DNA of 50,366 nucleotides from an uncultured Ruminococcus sp. (GTDB taxonomy: Bacteria > Bacillota > Clostridia > Oscillospirales > Ruminococcaceae): NCBI GenBank assembly GCA_945877315.1, contig CAMCRP010000018.1, positions 1 through 50,366 on the forward strand, written 5' to 3'. Positions within the stretch are counted from its first letter, which is position 1. Each line of letters opens with the position of its first letter. This document shows, piece by piece, positions 16,520-24,437 of the stretch. The notes below the pieces were generated by a model, which did no database searches, was not told where the DNA came from, and saw nothing but the letters and a program-made list of their open reading frames with translations. The translations under genes were made by a program, and so were the position numbers.

Positions 16520-19090
16520 ATGATAAACCGTTTCAAGGAATTCCTGAATACAAGCTTTGTGCGCAGGATAGTTTTCACATTTATCCTGATATACATAGTC
16601 CTGCTGGCTTGCTTTGGGCTTATTACCTATATGCTGACCAGAATGTACATAATTTCCGATACGGAGAATAATCTGAGAAGCACCAGCGGCTCGGTTTCCG
16701 CAGCCGTGGACGAATATATGACCTCAAAGGTTTCTCCCCTGAGAATGCTCGCCTCCAACAGGTCCGTTCAGGAATATCTTATGGCAGATAAGGAAAGTGC
16801 CGAAAGACCTCTCGATAAAGCCAACGTCGTTTATGCGCTTCTTGACAGTGTAAACGAATACGACGGGGATATTAAAGGTGCCTGGATAGTAAGCGACAAG
16901 GGCGGAAATATGCTGGGCAGCAGCGGGATCTATAAGACTGCCGACGAATTCGAGCTTACGGGAAGAAGCTGGTACACCCCTCTTATCTCCAATCAGTCCG
17001 ATTCCTACTATTGGTTTTCCAACGATTCCCAGGGGGTAATCGCCACAGAAGCAGTCGTTACCATTGTCCGCACAGTCACGACAAACAGGAATATTATCGG
17101 ATATGCAGGCATTGAGATAGACAGCACGGCACTGTTTGGCAATCTGGACGCATATTCGGCAATAAACGGCAGCTATCCCATGCTTATCTCGTCAAACAAC
17201 AGCGTTATCTATGCACCCACAAGTGCTGAATTTAACAGGATCTTCGGCATCAACACCCCCGAGGTCACATCTGTCATTTCCAGAGCATCTATTTCATCGG
17301 GTTCCGAGCCGCTGACTATCGGAAATGTCACCCACTACGTAAACTTTGACCGAAGCAGCGTTACCGGCTGGAACACCGTCATTCTCTTTGACGGAAATGT
17401 TATGAACGGAAATATGAACAGATTGTTTATGCAGGAGATCGGTATCCTCACCTGCCTGTTCATCATAATGTTTATCGTTACGGCGAATATCATCAAAAAC
17501 GAATCCAAGCCTATCGGCGAAATTACCACAGGTCTTAACGTTATCAAGAGCGGCACCTATTCCGCAAGAATAAAGTCTGCGTCCAAAAACGAGCTGGGAA
17601 TTATCGGCTCGGGCATCGATGACCTTGCCGAGCAGCTTCATACCAAAACAGGGCTTATTGACAAATACTCCAACCTTGACCAGCTGACAGGCCTTATCAA
17701 CCGTCAGAAATTCTTTGAGATAGTTGCGGACAGCATTGTGACCTGTTCGGAGGAAAAGAGCAGATTTGCCATTCTTTTCCTTGATATCGACAATTTTAAA
17801 TGGATAAATGACACCCTCGGTCACAGCTACGGCGATCAGGTGCTTATAACCTTTGCCGAAAAGCTGTCCCTTTCTCTCGGTGAAAGCGTAAAGGCAGCAC
17901 GTTTCAGCGGCGACGAGTTTGTTGTCCTGCTGAAAATAGGTGAAAATAACGACGGCATTACCGAAGCCGTTGCCAAGCTGAAGGCGCAGTTTGACAACCC
18001 CATCAGCGTACTGGGCGACCCTATTTACATCAAATATTCCATAGGTATTTCCGTATTCCCCGAGGACGATGTTACGGCGGATATGCTTATCCGTGACGCA
18101 GATATTGCCGTTCAGAAGGCAAAGGAACGAGGCAAGGGCAGAGTTGCATACTTTAACAACAAGCTCCACAAGAAGATCGTCAGCAAGTCTGCCATTTCCC
18201 AGCAGCTCAACTCCGCTCTGGACAAAGGCGAGCTGTTCCTCAACTATCAGCCTATCATTTCCACGCAGACAGGCGATATTTACGGCTTTGAGGTGCTTAT
18301 CAGGTGGAATTCCGAGGAGCTGGGCTTTGTTCCTCCCGATGAATTTATCAATATCGCAGAGGAAACGGGAGCAATCATTCCCATCGGCACATGGATATTC
18401 GAGTCCGCCTGCCGATTCCAGAAAAAGCTTTACGACAAGTGCCATAAAGACCTGATGATCTCCATAAACGCATCACCCGTCCAGCTGAAAAAATCAAACT
18501 ATCTTGAACATGTTAAGCGTGTGCTTGAAATTACCAAAATAAATCCAAAATTCATTCAGATAGAGATAACCGAAAGCACGCTGATAGATTTCACCAACAA
18601 CAGCAGCGACATCTTCAATCAGATATGCGACCTGGGAATTTCCCTTGCCCTGGACGATTTCGGTACGGGCTATTCATCACTGAACTATCTGAAAAACTTC
18701 CCCATCAAGTGCCTGAAGGTTGACAAATCCTTCGTTGACGAGATCTACACCAACCGCAAGGACTATGCTATCACCGACTCTATCATCGACCTTGTTCACA
18801 ATCTGAACATCAAGACCGTTGCGGAGGGCGTTGAAACGGTGGGACAGTTCAATGCTTTAAAGGATATGAAGTGCGACTATATCCAAGGCTTCCTCATGTC
18901 AAAGCCCCTTGACGAGGATAAAATGATAGATTTTGTCGAGAAATACGACGCTCTCCATAAGCCCGACGAGGAACATATGGTGGAAAAGGAGCGTATCCTT
19001 GCCGTTGAACGTGAGGAAAAGAAGCAGAAGGACGAGCAGAAAAAGGCAGAAGCCATTGCAGAAGCCGCTGTTTCTCCCGATGAAGAATAA
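16520..19090 (+). CDS. Membrane Cache-GGDEF-EAL cyclic-di-GMP enzyme
   Basis: This 856-residue protein has a transmembrane helix (15-37), an extracellular double-Cache sensor (about 40-295), a second helix (about 300-325) and a HAMP-like linker. The GGDEF domain (about 390-550) reads DIDNFKWINDTLGH and RFSGDEF; SGDEF is a tolerated active variant. The EAL domain (about 565-820) reads EVLIRW, QIEITES and LDDFGTGYSSL with KVDKSFV, so metal-binding residues of a phosphodiesterase appear intact. It can probably make and break c-di-GMP in response to a small outside ligand. ATG at 16520 has GGGAGG 9 nt upstream. The last 40 residues are highly charged. Confidence 0.92.
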   Translation: MINRFKEFLNTSFVRRIVFTFILIYIVLLACFGLITYMLTRMYIISDTENNLRSTSGSVSAAVDEYMTSKVSPLRMLASNRSVQEYLMADKESAERPLDKANVVYALLDSVNEYDGDIKGAWIVSDKGGNMLGSSGIYKTADEFELTGRSWYTPLISNQSDSYYWFSNDSQGVIATEAVVTIVRTVTTNRNIIGYAGIEIDSTALFGNLDAYSAINGSYPMLISSNNSVIYAPTSAEFNRIFGINTPEVTSVISRASISSGSEPLTIGNVTHYVNFDRSSVTGWNTVILFDGNVMNGNMNRLFMQEIGILTCLFIIMFIVTANIIKNESKPIGEITTGLNVIKSGTYSARIKSASKNELGIIGSGIDDLAEQLHTKTGLIDKYSNLDQLTGLINRQKFFEIVADSIVTCSEEKSRFAILFLDIDNFKWINDTLGHSYGDQVLITFAEKLSLSLGESVKAARFSGDEFVVLLKIGENNDGITEAVAKLKAQFDNPISVLGDPIYIKYSIGISVFPEDDVTADMLIRDADIAVQKAKERGKGRVAYFNNKLHKKIVSKSAISQQLNSALDKGELFLNYQPIISTQTGDIYGFEVLIRWNSEELGFVPPDEFINIAEETGAIIPIGTWIFESACRFQKKLYDKCHKDLMISINASPVQLKKSNYLEHVKRVLEITKINPKFIQIEITESTLIDFTNNSSDIFNQICDLGISLALDDFGTGYSSLNYLKNFPIKCLKVDKSFVDEIYTNRKDYAITDSIIDLVHNLNIKTVAEGVETVGQFNALKDMKCDYIQGFLMSKPLDEDKMIDFVEKYDALHKPDEEHMVEKERILAVEREEKKQKDEQKKAEAIAEAAVSPDEE

Positions 19091-19098
19091 TTTTGACC

Positions 19099-19130
19099 TC
19101 TCCCTTCCGTCAGGTGGGGAGAAGTTTTTT
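19099..19130 (+). terminator. Terminator after the GGDEF-EAL gene
   Basis: TCTCCC and GGGGAGA pair across TTCCGTCAGGT, followed by TTTTTT. The downstream lipoprotein ribosome site begins right at its end, so expression of that gene depends on read-through or an unseen promoter. Confidence 0.7.
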
Positions 19131-19144
19131 AAAGGAGAATTTCT

Positions 19145-20347
19145 ATGAAAAAACGGCTTGCCGCATTACTTGCATTTTCTTTAATGCTGACCGCCTGCGG
19201 GGGTTCGGGAGATACCGCAGATACCGCAGATACCGCAGATACCGCAGATACGACAGAAACAGTATCTTCTGAAACGACAACAGAGGAAACAACAACAGCT
19301 GAAACCACGACCGTTGAAACAACCACCGCCGAAACAACCACTTCCGAAACCACAACAACAGAATCGGAAACCGAAACAGAACCCGAAACCCTCACTCAGC
19401 CCGAACAGGAACCCGCCGCCGAACATGACTTTGACGATGCCGAGCCGCTGAAATACTCAGTTTACGATTTTGAAAGCAGCGGTGAGGATAACATAGATTC
19501 ATCTTCGGAAAAGGCTGCTCTGGACGTTGTTCTGTCCTCGGAATACGTAAGGATCGTTACCGAAGAAGCCAAGAAAATGTTTGATTACAAGGACGGCGTT
19601 TACAGCTATATCCTAGACGAAGAAAGGCTTCTGACCGATACATATCTTGAATATCTGGGAGAGGATTTTCAGATAGAACCACGGCTTTTTATGACCATAA
19701 ACGCCAAATTTGACGGCGAAAATTCCGAGTATATTTTCATTTACTCTATTCCCCTGCACTATGATTTTCTGGAATGGAGCGGCACCACCGAATTTTTTAT
19801 CCCCGTTTATGTGAACGCAAGCGGCGAAGCTTTTCTGCTTGACGCTGCTGCACAGCAAACGCTTTATAAGCCCTCCCTGCTTTCCTATTCCGACGGAGTT
19901 ATCCACGCCGCATTTACAAGCGGTCACACAGCGGGGACATCGTACTTTGCCATTTACAGCTTCAAGGACGGTAAGCCAAAGCTTGAAACCGAGGGCTGCG
20001 GACTCAGCTTCGATCCCACGGGCGGAACTATGCTTTTCAACGACCATTCGGGCTTTTTCGGGCACGGCAATCTCTTTTTCCGTGACGGACAGCGGGACTG
20101 CTACTGCGGCGTTGCGGGCGTTCCCGCTTCGGAGGAGCTTAAAAAATCACTTGTGGAGAATGGCTATATATCCGATGGAAATGATGCTTGCCGGGTATTC
20201 GGCGGCAAGTATATTTCGTTTGATATGGGCAGCATAAAGGCGGAAAACGGCAGCTTCACCGACAGCGAATACGGCAGCATCTACACCGACGAGGAAAACT
20301 GCGATTATCAGTATTGGCTGAATATCGACCTTAATTCGGCTGAATAG
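19145..20347 (+). CDS. Lipoprotein of unknown function with repetitive linker
   Basis: This 400-residue protein has a signal peptide with lipobox LTAC (Cys19), followed by a linker containing four to five TAD repeats and then Thr/Glu repeats to about residue 95. The C-terminal globular part has no motif I can assign. It is rich in aromatic and acidic residues and holds a beta-rich stretch (FMTINAKFDGENSEYIFIYS, FFIPVYVNASGEAFLLD), somewhat like sugar-binding or DUF3298-type extracellular domains. An AAAGGAG ribosome site precedes the start. The linker repeats are explained by a 9-bp DNA repeat. Confidence 0.75.
   Translation: MKKRLAALLAFSLMLTACGGSGDTADTADTADTADTTETVSSETTTEETTTAETTTVETTTAETTTSETTTTESETETEPETLTQPEQEPAAEHDFDDAEPLKYSVYDFESSGEDNIDSSSEKAALDVVLSSEYVRIVTEEAKKMFDYKDGVYSYILDEERLLTDTYLEYLGEDFQIEPRLFMTINAKFDGENSEYIFIYSIPLHYDFLEWSGTTEFFIPVYVNASGEAFLLDAAAQQTLYKPSLLSYSDGVIHAAFTSGHTAGTSYFAIYSFKDGKPKLETEGCGLSFDPTGGTMLFNDHSGFFGHGNLFFRDGQRDCYCGVAGVPASEELKKSLVENGYISDGNDACRVFGGKYISFDMGSIKAENGSFTDSEYGSIYTDEENCDYQYWLNIDLNSAE
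19210..19251 (+). repeat. 9-bp coding microsatellite (GATACCGCA)n
   Basis: The unit GATACCGCA is repeated four times, with a partial fifth, inside the lipoprotein gene. Because the unit is 9 bp, copy-number change adds or removes three residues (Thr-Ala-Asp) without a frameshift, so it could vary linker length between strains. Confidence 0.85.
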
Positions 20348-20391
20348 TCAATTTATACAATATATGTCGGAAATATTATGACCTATTGCTA

Positions 20392-20421
20392 TTGACTTTT
20401 ATCCTTTAAACCGATTATAAT
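20392..20421 (+). promoter_or_regulatory. Promoter of the acyl-CoA-ligase-like gene
   Basis: TTGACT, an 18-nt spacer and TATAAT lie 42 nt before the ATG at 20464. Confidence 0.75.
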
Positions 20422-20463
20422 GATACTATATGACAATTTTTGCGAAAGGAGCATATCCTAAAT

Positions 20464-22098
20464 ATGCCTATTACAGAAATACTTGAAGAAAACTGCCGAA
20501 AATTCGGTAATGATATTGCTTTGGTGGAGGTAAACCCCGATATACAGGAAAACCGCCGTGTTACCTGGAAGGAATACGAGCTTATCGAGCCAAACACCCT
20601 CAGCCACTACCGCCGTGAGATAACATGGAACGTGTTCAACGAAAAGGCTAACCGCTTTGCAAATCTGCTTCTCAGCCGTGGAGTGAAAAAGGGCGATAAG
20701 GTGGCTATCCTGCTGATGAACTGCCTTGAATGGCTGCCTATTTATTTCGGAATTTTGAAAACAGGTGCGCTGGCTGTCCCTCTGAATTTCCGCTATACTT
20801 CCGACGAGATTAAGTACTGCCTTGACCTTGCCGAAGCAGACGTGCTGGTGTTCGGTCCCGAATTTATCGGACGTGTTGAGGAAATTGCCGAGGATATCAG
20901 CAAGCACAGACTGCTGTTCTACGTTGGCGGAAACTGTCCCACTTTTGCCGAGGATTACGACCGTCTGACCGCAAACTGCTCCAGCACATCTCCCGACATC
21001 AAGCTCACCGACGACGATTACGCTGCTATCTATTTTTCTTCGGGAACAACGGGCTTCCCCAAAGCCATTTTACATAAGCATATGAGCCTGATGCACTCCG
21101 CAAGAGTTGAACAGGCGCATCACGGACAGACCAAGGACGACGTTTTCCTCTGCATACCTCCCCTTTACCATACAGGCGCAAAAATGCACTGGTTTGGTTC
21201 CTTCCTTGTGGGCGGTAAGGCTGTCCTTCTGAGAGGTGTTAAGCCTAAGACTATCCTTGAAACTGTTTCAACGGAGAAATGCACTATCGTTTGGCTGCTT
21301 GTGCCCTGGGCGCAGGATATTTTGGACGCTGTTGACAGGGGCGATATAAAGCTTGAGGACTATCAGCTTGACCAATGGAGATTGATGCACATCGGCGCAC
21401 AGCCCGTTCCCCCAAGTCTTATTGCACGTTGGAAAAAGTATTTCCCCAATCATCAGTATGATACAAACTACGGTCTGAGTGAGTCCATCGGCCCCGGCTG
21501 CGTTCATCTGGGTGTGGAGAATATCCACAAGGTAGGCGCAATCGGCAAGGCGGGCTACGGCTGGGAAACAAAGATAGTTGACGAAAACGGAAATGTCGTA
21601 AAACGTGGCGATGTAGGCGAGCTGGCTGTCAAGGGCCCCGGTGTTATGACCTGCTATTTCAACGACCCCAAGGCTACTGACGAGGTTTTAAAGGACGGCT
21701 GGCTGTTCACGGGAGATATGGCGCAGGAGGACGAGGACGGCTTCATCTTCCTTGTTGACCGTAAAAAGGACGTTATCATTTCGGGCGGTGAGAACCTTTA
21801 TCCCGTACAGATAGAGGACTTTCTCAGAAGCCACGACGCTATCAAGGACGTTGCCGTTATCGGTCTGCCCGATAAGCGTCTGGGTGAAATTGCCGCAGCT
21901 ATCATCGAGCTGAAGCCCGACCACAGCTGCACCGAGGAGGAGATTAACACCTTCTGCATCAATCTGCCCAGATACAAGCGTCCCCACAAGATAATCTTTG
22001 CGGACATTCCCAGAAATCCCACAGGCAAGATCGAAAAGCCCAAGCTTCGCAAGATCTACTGCGGCGAAAGCGTTGTTGCGGCACAGAACAGAGGATAA
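20464..22098 (+). CDS. Class I adenylate-forming enzyme, acyl-CoA ligase-like
   Basis: This 544-residue protein belongs to the AMP-dependent synthetase and ligase superfamily. It carries the P-loop-like A3 motif YFSSGTTGFPKA, A5 YGLSES, A7 LFTGDMA, A8 DRKKDVIISGGENLYPVQIE and the catalytic Lys in PTGKIEKPKLRK (A10). Such enzymes activate carboxylic acids as acyl-AMP and transfer them to CoA. The substrate is unknown; medium/long-chain fatty acid or an aromatic acid is possible. An insert near residues 22-60 resembles a group common in gut Clostridia. ATG at 20464 is chosen (AAAGGAG upstream) rather than TTG at 20440. No carrier-protein partner is adjacent. Confidence 0.9.
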   Translation: MPITEILEENCRKFGNDIALVEVNPDIQENRRVTWKEYELIEPNTLSHYRREITWNVFNEKANRFANLLLSRGVKKGDKVAILLMNCLEWLPIYFGILKTGALAVPLNFRYTSDEIKYCLDLAEADVLVFGPEFIGRVEEIAEDISKHRLLFYVGGNCPTFAEDYDRLTANCSSTSPDIKLTDDDYAAIYFSSGTTGFPKAILHKHMSLMHSARVEQAHHGQTKDDVFLCIPPLYHTGAKMHWFGSFLVGGKAVLLRGVKPKTILETVSTEKCTIVWLLVPWAQDILDAVDRGDIKLEDYQLDQWRLMHIGAQPVPPSLIARWKKYFPNHQYDTNYGLSESIGPGCVHLGVENIHKVGAIGKAGYGWETKIVDENGNVVKRGDVGELAVKGPGVMTCYFNDPKATDEVLKDGWLFTGDMAQEDEDGFIFLVDRKKDVIISGGENLYPVQIEDFLRSHDAIKDVAVIGLPDKRLGEIAAAIIELKPDHSCTEEEINTFCINLPRYKRPHKIIFADIPRNPTGKIEKPKLRKIYCGESVVAAQNRG

Positions 22099-22111
22099 TT
22101 TTGCAAAATAA

Positions 22112-22150
22112 GATCGGCTGATGTCCGTAAAAGGATTCAGCCGATTTTTT
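22112..22150 (+). terminator. Terminator of the acyl-CoA-ligase-like gene
   Basis: GATCGGCTGA pairs with TCAGCCGAT, followed by TTTTTT, directly after the ligase stop. Confidence 0.85.
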
Positions 22151-22188
22151 CTATCTTATAAAACGAAAAATATTCTGTAACGCTTTTA

Positions 22189-22307
22189 TACTAAACACCA
22201 TTTAAATCACGGAGAAGAAATCGGCGTAAAGAAGCTTAAAACTGTTGAAAACAGTTTGTTTATGGGATTTTACGCCGAGAGATTCCCGTGATAAAGTGTG
22301 TTTAGTA
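22189..22307. repeat. 119-bp imperfect palindrome (MITE-like)
   Basis: Outer arms TACTAAACAC and GTGTTTAGTA extend inward as imperfect arms of about 40 bp (TCACGG, TCGGCGTAAA against TTTTACGCCGA, CCCGTGA). A separate inner hairpin AAACTGTT-GAA-AACAGTTT sits at the centre. No protein is encoded. The size and full palindromy suit a small mobile element or a structured RNA. It directly precedes the broken lysozyme. Confidence 0.7.
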
Positions 22308-22609
22308 TTATGTCTGCTCCCCTTCAAAGGCTGCTTTTTGGATCCGTTCAGCCGATGCCTTTATTATGCTGCGAATCACTTTAGTACACGTTTGACAGTT
22401 TTGCAAGGACAAATCTCATGGACAAGACTAAGGTCAGGTATGCTATGTGGATTGCCCGCATTGAGTCGAAGCCGAAATATTCCCGATACGGTATTCATCA
22501 GTACTCGTAGAAGGGGAAAATCTCAGGCATTTCGGGAGATTTGGACATGAACGACTGTCTGCTCAACTACACTGCTGTTATTGTAAAGAAACATTTTAAC
22601 GGGAATTGA
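22308..22609 (+). pseudogene. GH25 lysozyme (endolysin) C-terminal remnant
   Basis: Two reading frames together encode the end of a GH25 muramidase. The first frame gives YYAANHFSTR. From about 22388 a second frame gives FDSFARTNLMDKTKVRYAMW and onward to YGIHQYS, an in-frame TAG stop at 22508-22510, then KGKISGISGDLDMND and a TGA at 22607-22609. The WIAR, HQYS and ISGISGDLDMN features are the conserved end of phage GH25 lysozymes. At least one frameshift, one premature stop and loss of the N-terminal catalytic half are visible, so the gene is dead. It lies 9 nt before an intact holin gene, as in phage lysis cassettes. An apparent 101-codon frame from 22245 merely runs through this remnant and the palindrome. 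Confidence 0.85.
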
Positions 22610-22618
22610 GGTGAAAAC

Positions 22619-23050
22619 GTGCACGAAAAAATGTTAGCCGTATGCAGCTTTGCGGGCGTATTAGGCGCAGCGATTGCCGAGGCTCTTGGAGGTTGGGACA
22701 ATGCAGTGATAACTCTTATTGCGTTTATGGCAATAGATTTTGTTATGGGACTTATATGTGCATTGGTTTTCGGTAAGTCAAACAAGAGTGCTAATGGGGC
22801 GCTGTCCTCCTCTGCCTGCCGGAAGGGATTAATAAAGAAGATCTGCACTTTGCTGATAGTCGTTGTTGCTCAGCGAATAGATATTCTGACAGGTTCGGAG
22901 TACATAAGAAATGCTGTTGTGATAGCTTTCTGCGTTTCGGAGCTTATTAGTATATGCGAAAATGCCGGGCTTATGGGTATTCTTCCCGAAGGGGTGCAGA
23001 AGATCTTGAACAAGGCAATAGATGTATTGAAGAATAAGAACGATGAATAA
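22619..23050 (+). CDS. Phage-type holin (toxin secretion/phage lysis family)
   Basis: This 143-residue membrane protein matches the Phage_holin_4 / TcdE-like holin type. It has hydrophobic segments near 8-25, 33-55 and 82-118, and a cytosolic loop with FGKSNKSANGALSSSACRKG that is conserved in this family, plus a charged C-terminus. Holins form membrane holes that release endolysin or large toxins. GTG at 22619 is used because GAGGTG sits 5 nt upstream; ATG at 22631 is an alternative. The frame is intact even though the preceding GH25 gene is broken. A terminator follows. Confidence 0.88.
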   Translation: MHEKMLAVCSFAGVLGAAIAEALGGWDNAVITLIAFMAIDFVMGLICALVFGKSNKSANGALSSSACRKGLIKKICTLLIVVVAQRIDILTGSEYIRNAVVIAFCVSELISICENAGLMGILPEGVQKILNKAIDVLKNKNDE

Positions 23051-23052
23051 TA

Positions 23053-23096
23053 AGTGCCGCCTTGGGGAGAGTTTTCTCCTTGGGGCGGCTTTTTCG
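23053..23096 (+). terminator. Terminator of the holin gene
   Basis: GCCGCC...GGGGAGA pairs with TCTCC...GGGCGGC, followed by TTTTT, just past the holin stop. Confidence 0.85.
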
Positions 23097-23144
23097 TGTC
23101 ATATTTCCGCAATTTTGACTATATTATATAACTCACGGTAATAA

Positions 23145-23190
23145 AAGAAAACGCCCATTCTACGTTGTTTGCGTAAAATAGGCGTTTTTC
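23145..23190 (-). terminator. Terminator of the tRNA-Ser pair
   Basis: AAAACGCC and GGCGTTTTT enclose further pairing (TACG with CGTA). It lies immediately downstream of the minus-strand tRNA genes and could also work from the plus side. Confidence 0.7.
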
Positions 23191-23193
23191 ATT

Positions 23194-23283
23194 TGGCGCA
23201 GAAAGAGGGATTTGAACCCTCGCGCCGGTTTCCCGACCTACTCCCTTAGCAGGGGAGCCCCTTCACCACTTGGGTATTTCTGC
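23194..23283 (-). tRNA. tRNA-Ser (GCT)
   Basis: The minus strand folds as a class II tRNA: acceptor GCAGAAA/TTTCTGC, a long variable arm typical of serine tRNAs, T-loop GGTTCAAATCC and encoded CCA. The anticodon loop CTGCTAA gives GCT, which reads AGC/AGU codons. Its 3' end faces the phage remnant. Confidence 0.95.
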
Positions 23284-23323
23284 GAATGGTGAACTAACAA
23301 AACTATTCATTTAAAGGAAAAGT

Positions 23324-23411
23324 TGGCGGAGAGGAAGGGATTCGAACCCTTGTGCCTTGTGGGCAAACGGTTTTCAAGACCGCCTCGTTATGACCGCTTC
23401 GATACCTCTCC
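23324..23411 (-). tRNA. tRNA-Ser (TGA)
   Basis: The minus strand gives acceptor GGAGAGG/CCTCTCC, a long variable arm, T-loop GGTTCGAATCC and encoded CCA. The anticodon loop CTTGAAA gives TGA, which reads UCA and wobble codons. It is 40 nt from the other tRNA-Ser and shares its promoter. Confidence 0.95.
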
Positions 23412-23471
23412 GTATTTCGTTTAACGGAAAATGCGGTTTTACTGCCCGCACAACGCTTTAACGACTTATTC

Positions 23472-23500
23472 ATTTTACCATATAGAGAATTTTTTGTCAA
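23472..23500 (-). promoter_or_regulatory. Promoter of the tRNA-Ser pair
   Basis: On the minus strand TTGACA, a 17-nt spacer and TAAAAT lie about 60 nt before the first tRNA. The -35 is a perfect match. Confidence 0.85.
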
Positions 23501-23596
23501 GCATTTTTCGGAAATAATTATTTTTCGTCAGATTGCACAAATTTTACTTTCGATATAGTGTAATAAGTCAAGGATAATCAACCGAAGATATATAAA

Positions 23597-23635
23597 GGGC
23601 TGCTGCAACAAACGCTGCAGCAGCCCCGCTTTTAT
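23597..23635 (-). terminator. Terminator of rubrerythrin
   Basis: GGGCTGCTGC and GCAGCAGCCC form a 10-bp stem followed on the minus strand by TTTATAT, just past the rubrerythrin stop. Confidence 0.8.
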
Positions 23636-24252
23636 CCTAATGAAGCGTATCCGTTTTCCTTGAAATCGTAATATTTGAACGGCACAAAAAATCCCTTGTC
23701 GGAATGGCAGACGGGACAGCTTTGGGGTGCCATGGGACCCTTGTGGATATGACCGCAGTTCAGGCAGATCCACTCTGTCTTTTCATTGGTGTTTTCCGCC
23801 TTGAAAAGCAGTCCCCGTTCGATAAGGGAAGCAAATGTGCCGAAGCGGTCGCCGTGCACCTTTTCAATGGCGGCGATATTCTCGAAAGCCGAAGCTATCT
23901 GCAAAAAGCCCTCGTCCTTGGCAGTTTTGGCAAATGCGGGATAGACCGTTTCAAACTCCTCATACTCGTTATGTCGGGCAGATGTGAGAAGTTTCACGAT
24001 GTCGTCGTAATTATCCACGGGATATGCGCCCTCTATGGCAATATTTTCGCCGTTTGACTGCCTCAGAAAGTTGTAAAAAATTTCGGCGTGTGCCTTCTCC
24101 TGGTCGGCGGTCAGCTTGAACACACGGCTGAGAAACTCGTAATTTTGCTGTTTGGCTGCATTTGCCGCAAAGGTGTAGCGGTTTCTCGCCTGACTTTCCC
24201 CCGCAAATGCACGCATAAGATTTTCCTTTGTGATACTTGATGAAAATTCCAT
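23632..24252 (-). CDS. rbr: Rubrerythrin
   Basis: This 206-residue protein has an N-terminal ferritin-like four-helix domain (about 1-150), whose carboxylates and histidines hold a diiron centre (AFAGESQARNRYTF, ADQEKAHAEIFY, EFETVYPAFAKTAKDEG, AAIEKVHGDRF). A C-terminal rubredoxin-like domain has CLNCGH and CPVCHS, binding one iron. Rubrerythrins reduce hydrogen peroxide to water with electrons from NAD(P)H via rubredoxin, protecting strict anaerobes. AAAGGAG about 10 nt before the ATG supports the start. It stands alone with its own terminator. Confidence 0.96.
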   Translation of the reverse strand: MEFSSSITKENLMRAFAGESQARNRYTFAANAAKQQNYEFLSRVFKLTADQEKAHAEIFYNFLRQSNGENIAIEGAYPVDNYDDIVKLLTSARHNEYEEFETVYPAFAKTAKDEGFLQIASAFENIAAIEKVHGDRFGTFASLIERGLLFKAENTNEKTEWICLNCGHIHKGPMAPQSCPVCHSDKGFFVPFKYYDFKENGYASLG

Positions 24253-24344
24253 TTAAAGTATTCTCCTTTTTGAGTGATTTGCATTATTTTATCCCTTACG
24301 GCACAATTTATGCCCAAAATTTCGATTTTCTTTGAAAAAAATAT

Positions 24345-24373
24345 TTGACAATTGAATGAAAAAGAGTTATAAT
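24345..24373 (+). promoter_or_regulatory. Promoter of secA
   Basis: TTGACA, exactly 17 nt and TATAAT: a full consensus promoter about 65 nt before secA. Confidence 0.9.
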
Positions 24374-24437
24374 AAGATAGTATGTAGACATTACAGCCGT
24401 ATTATCGGCTTAAAACTAATAAAGGTGGATTTGATAA

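Noticed and set aside
17294..18445. 383-codon open frame antisense to the GGDEF-EAL gene
   Set aside because: Lies opposite the conserved GGDEF and EAL motifs and has no promoter or ribosome site.
22245..22550. 101-codon open frame across the palindrome
   Set aside because: Part of it encodes a piece of the dead GH25 lysozyme (YYAANHFSTR); the rest reads through the palindrome and then out of frame. Not a gene.
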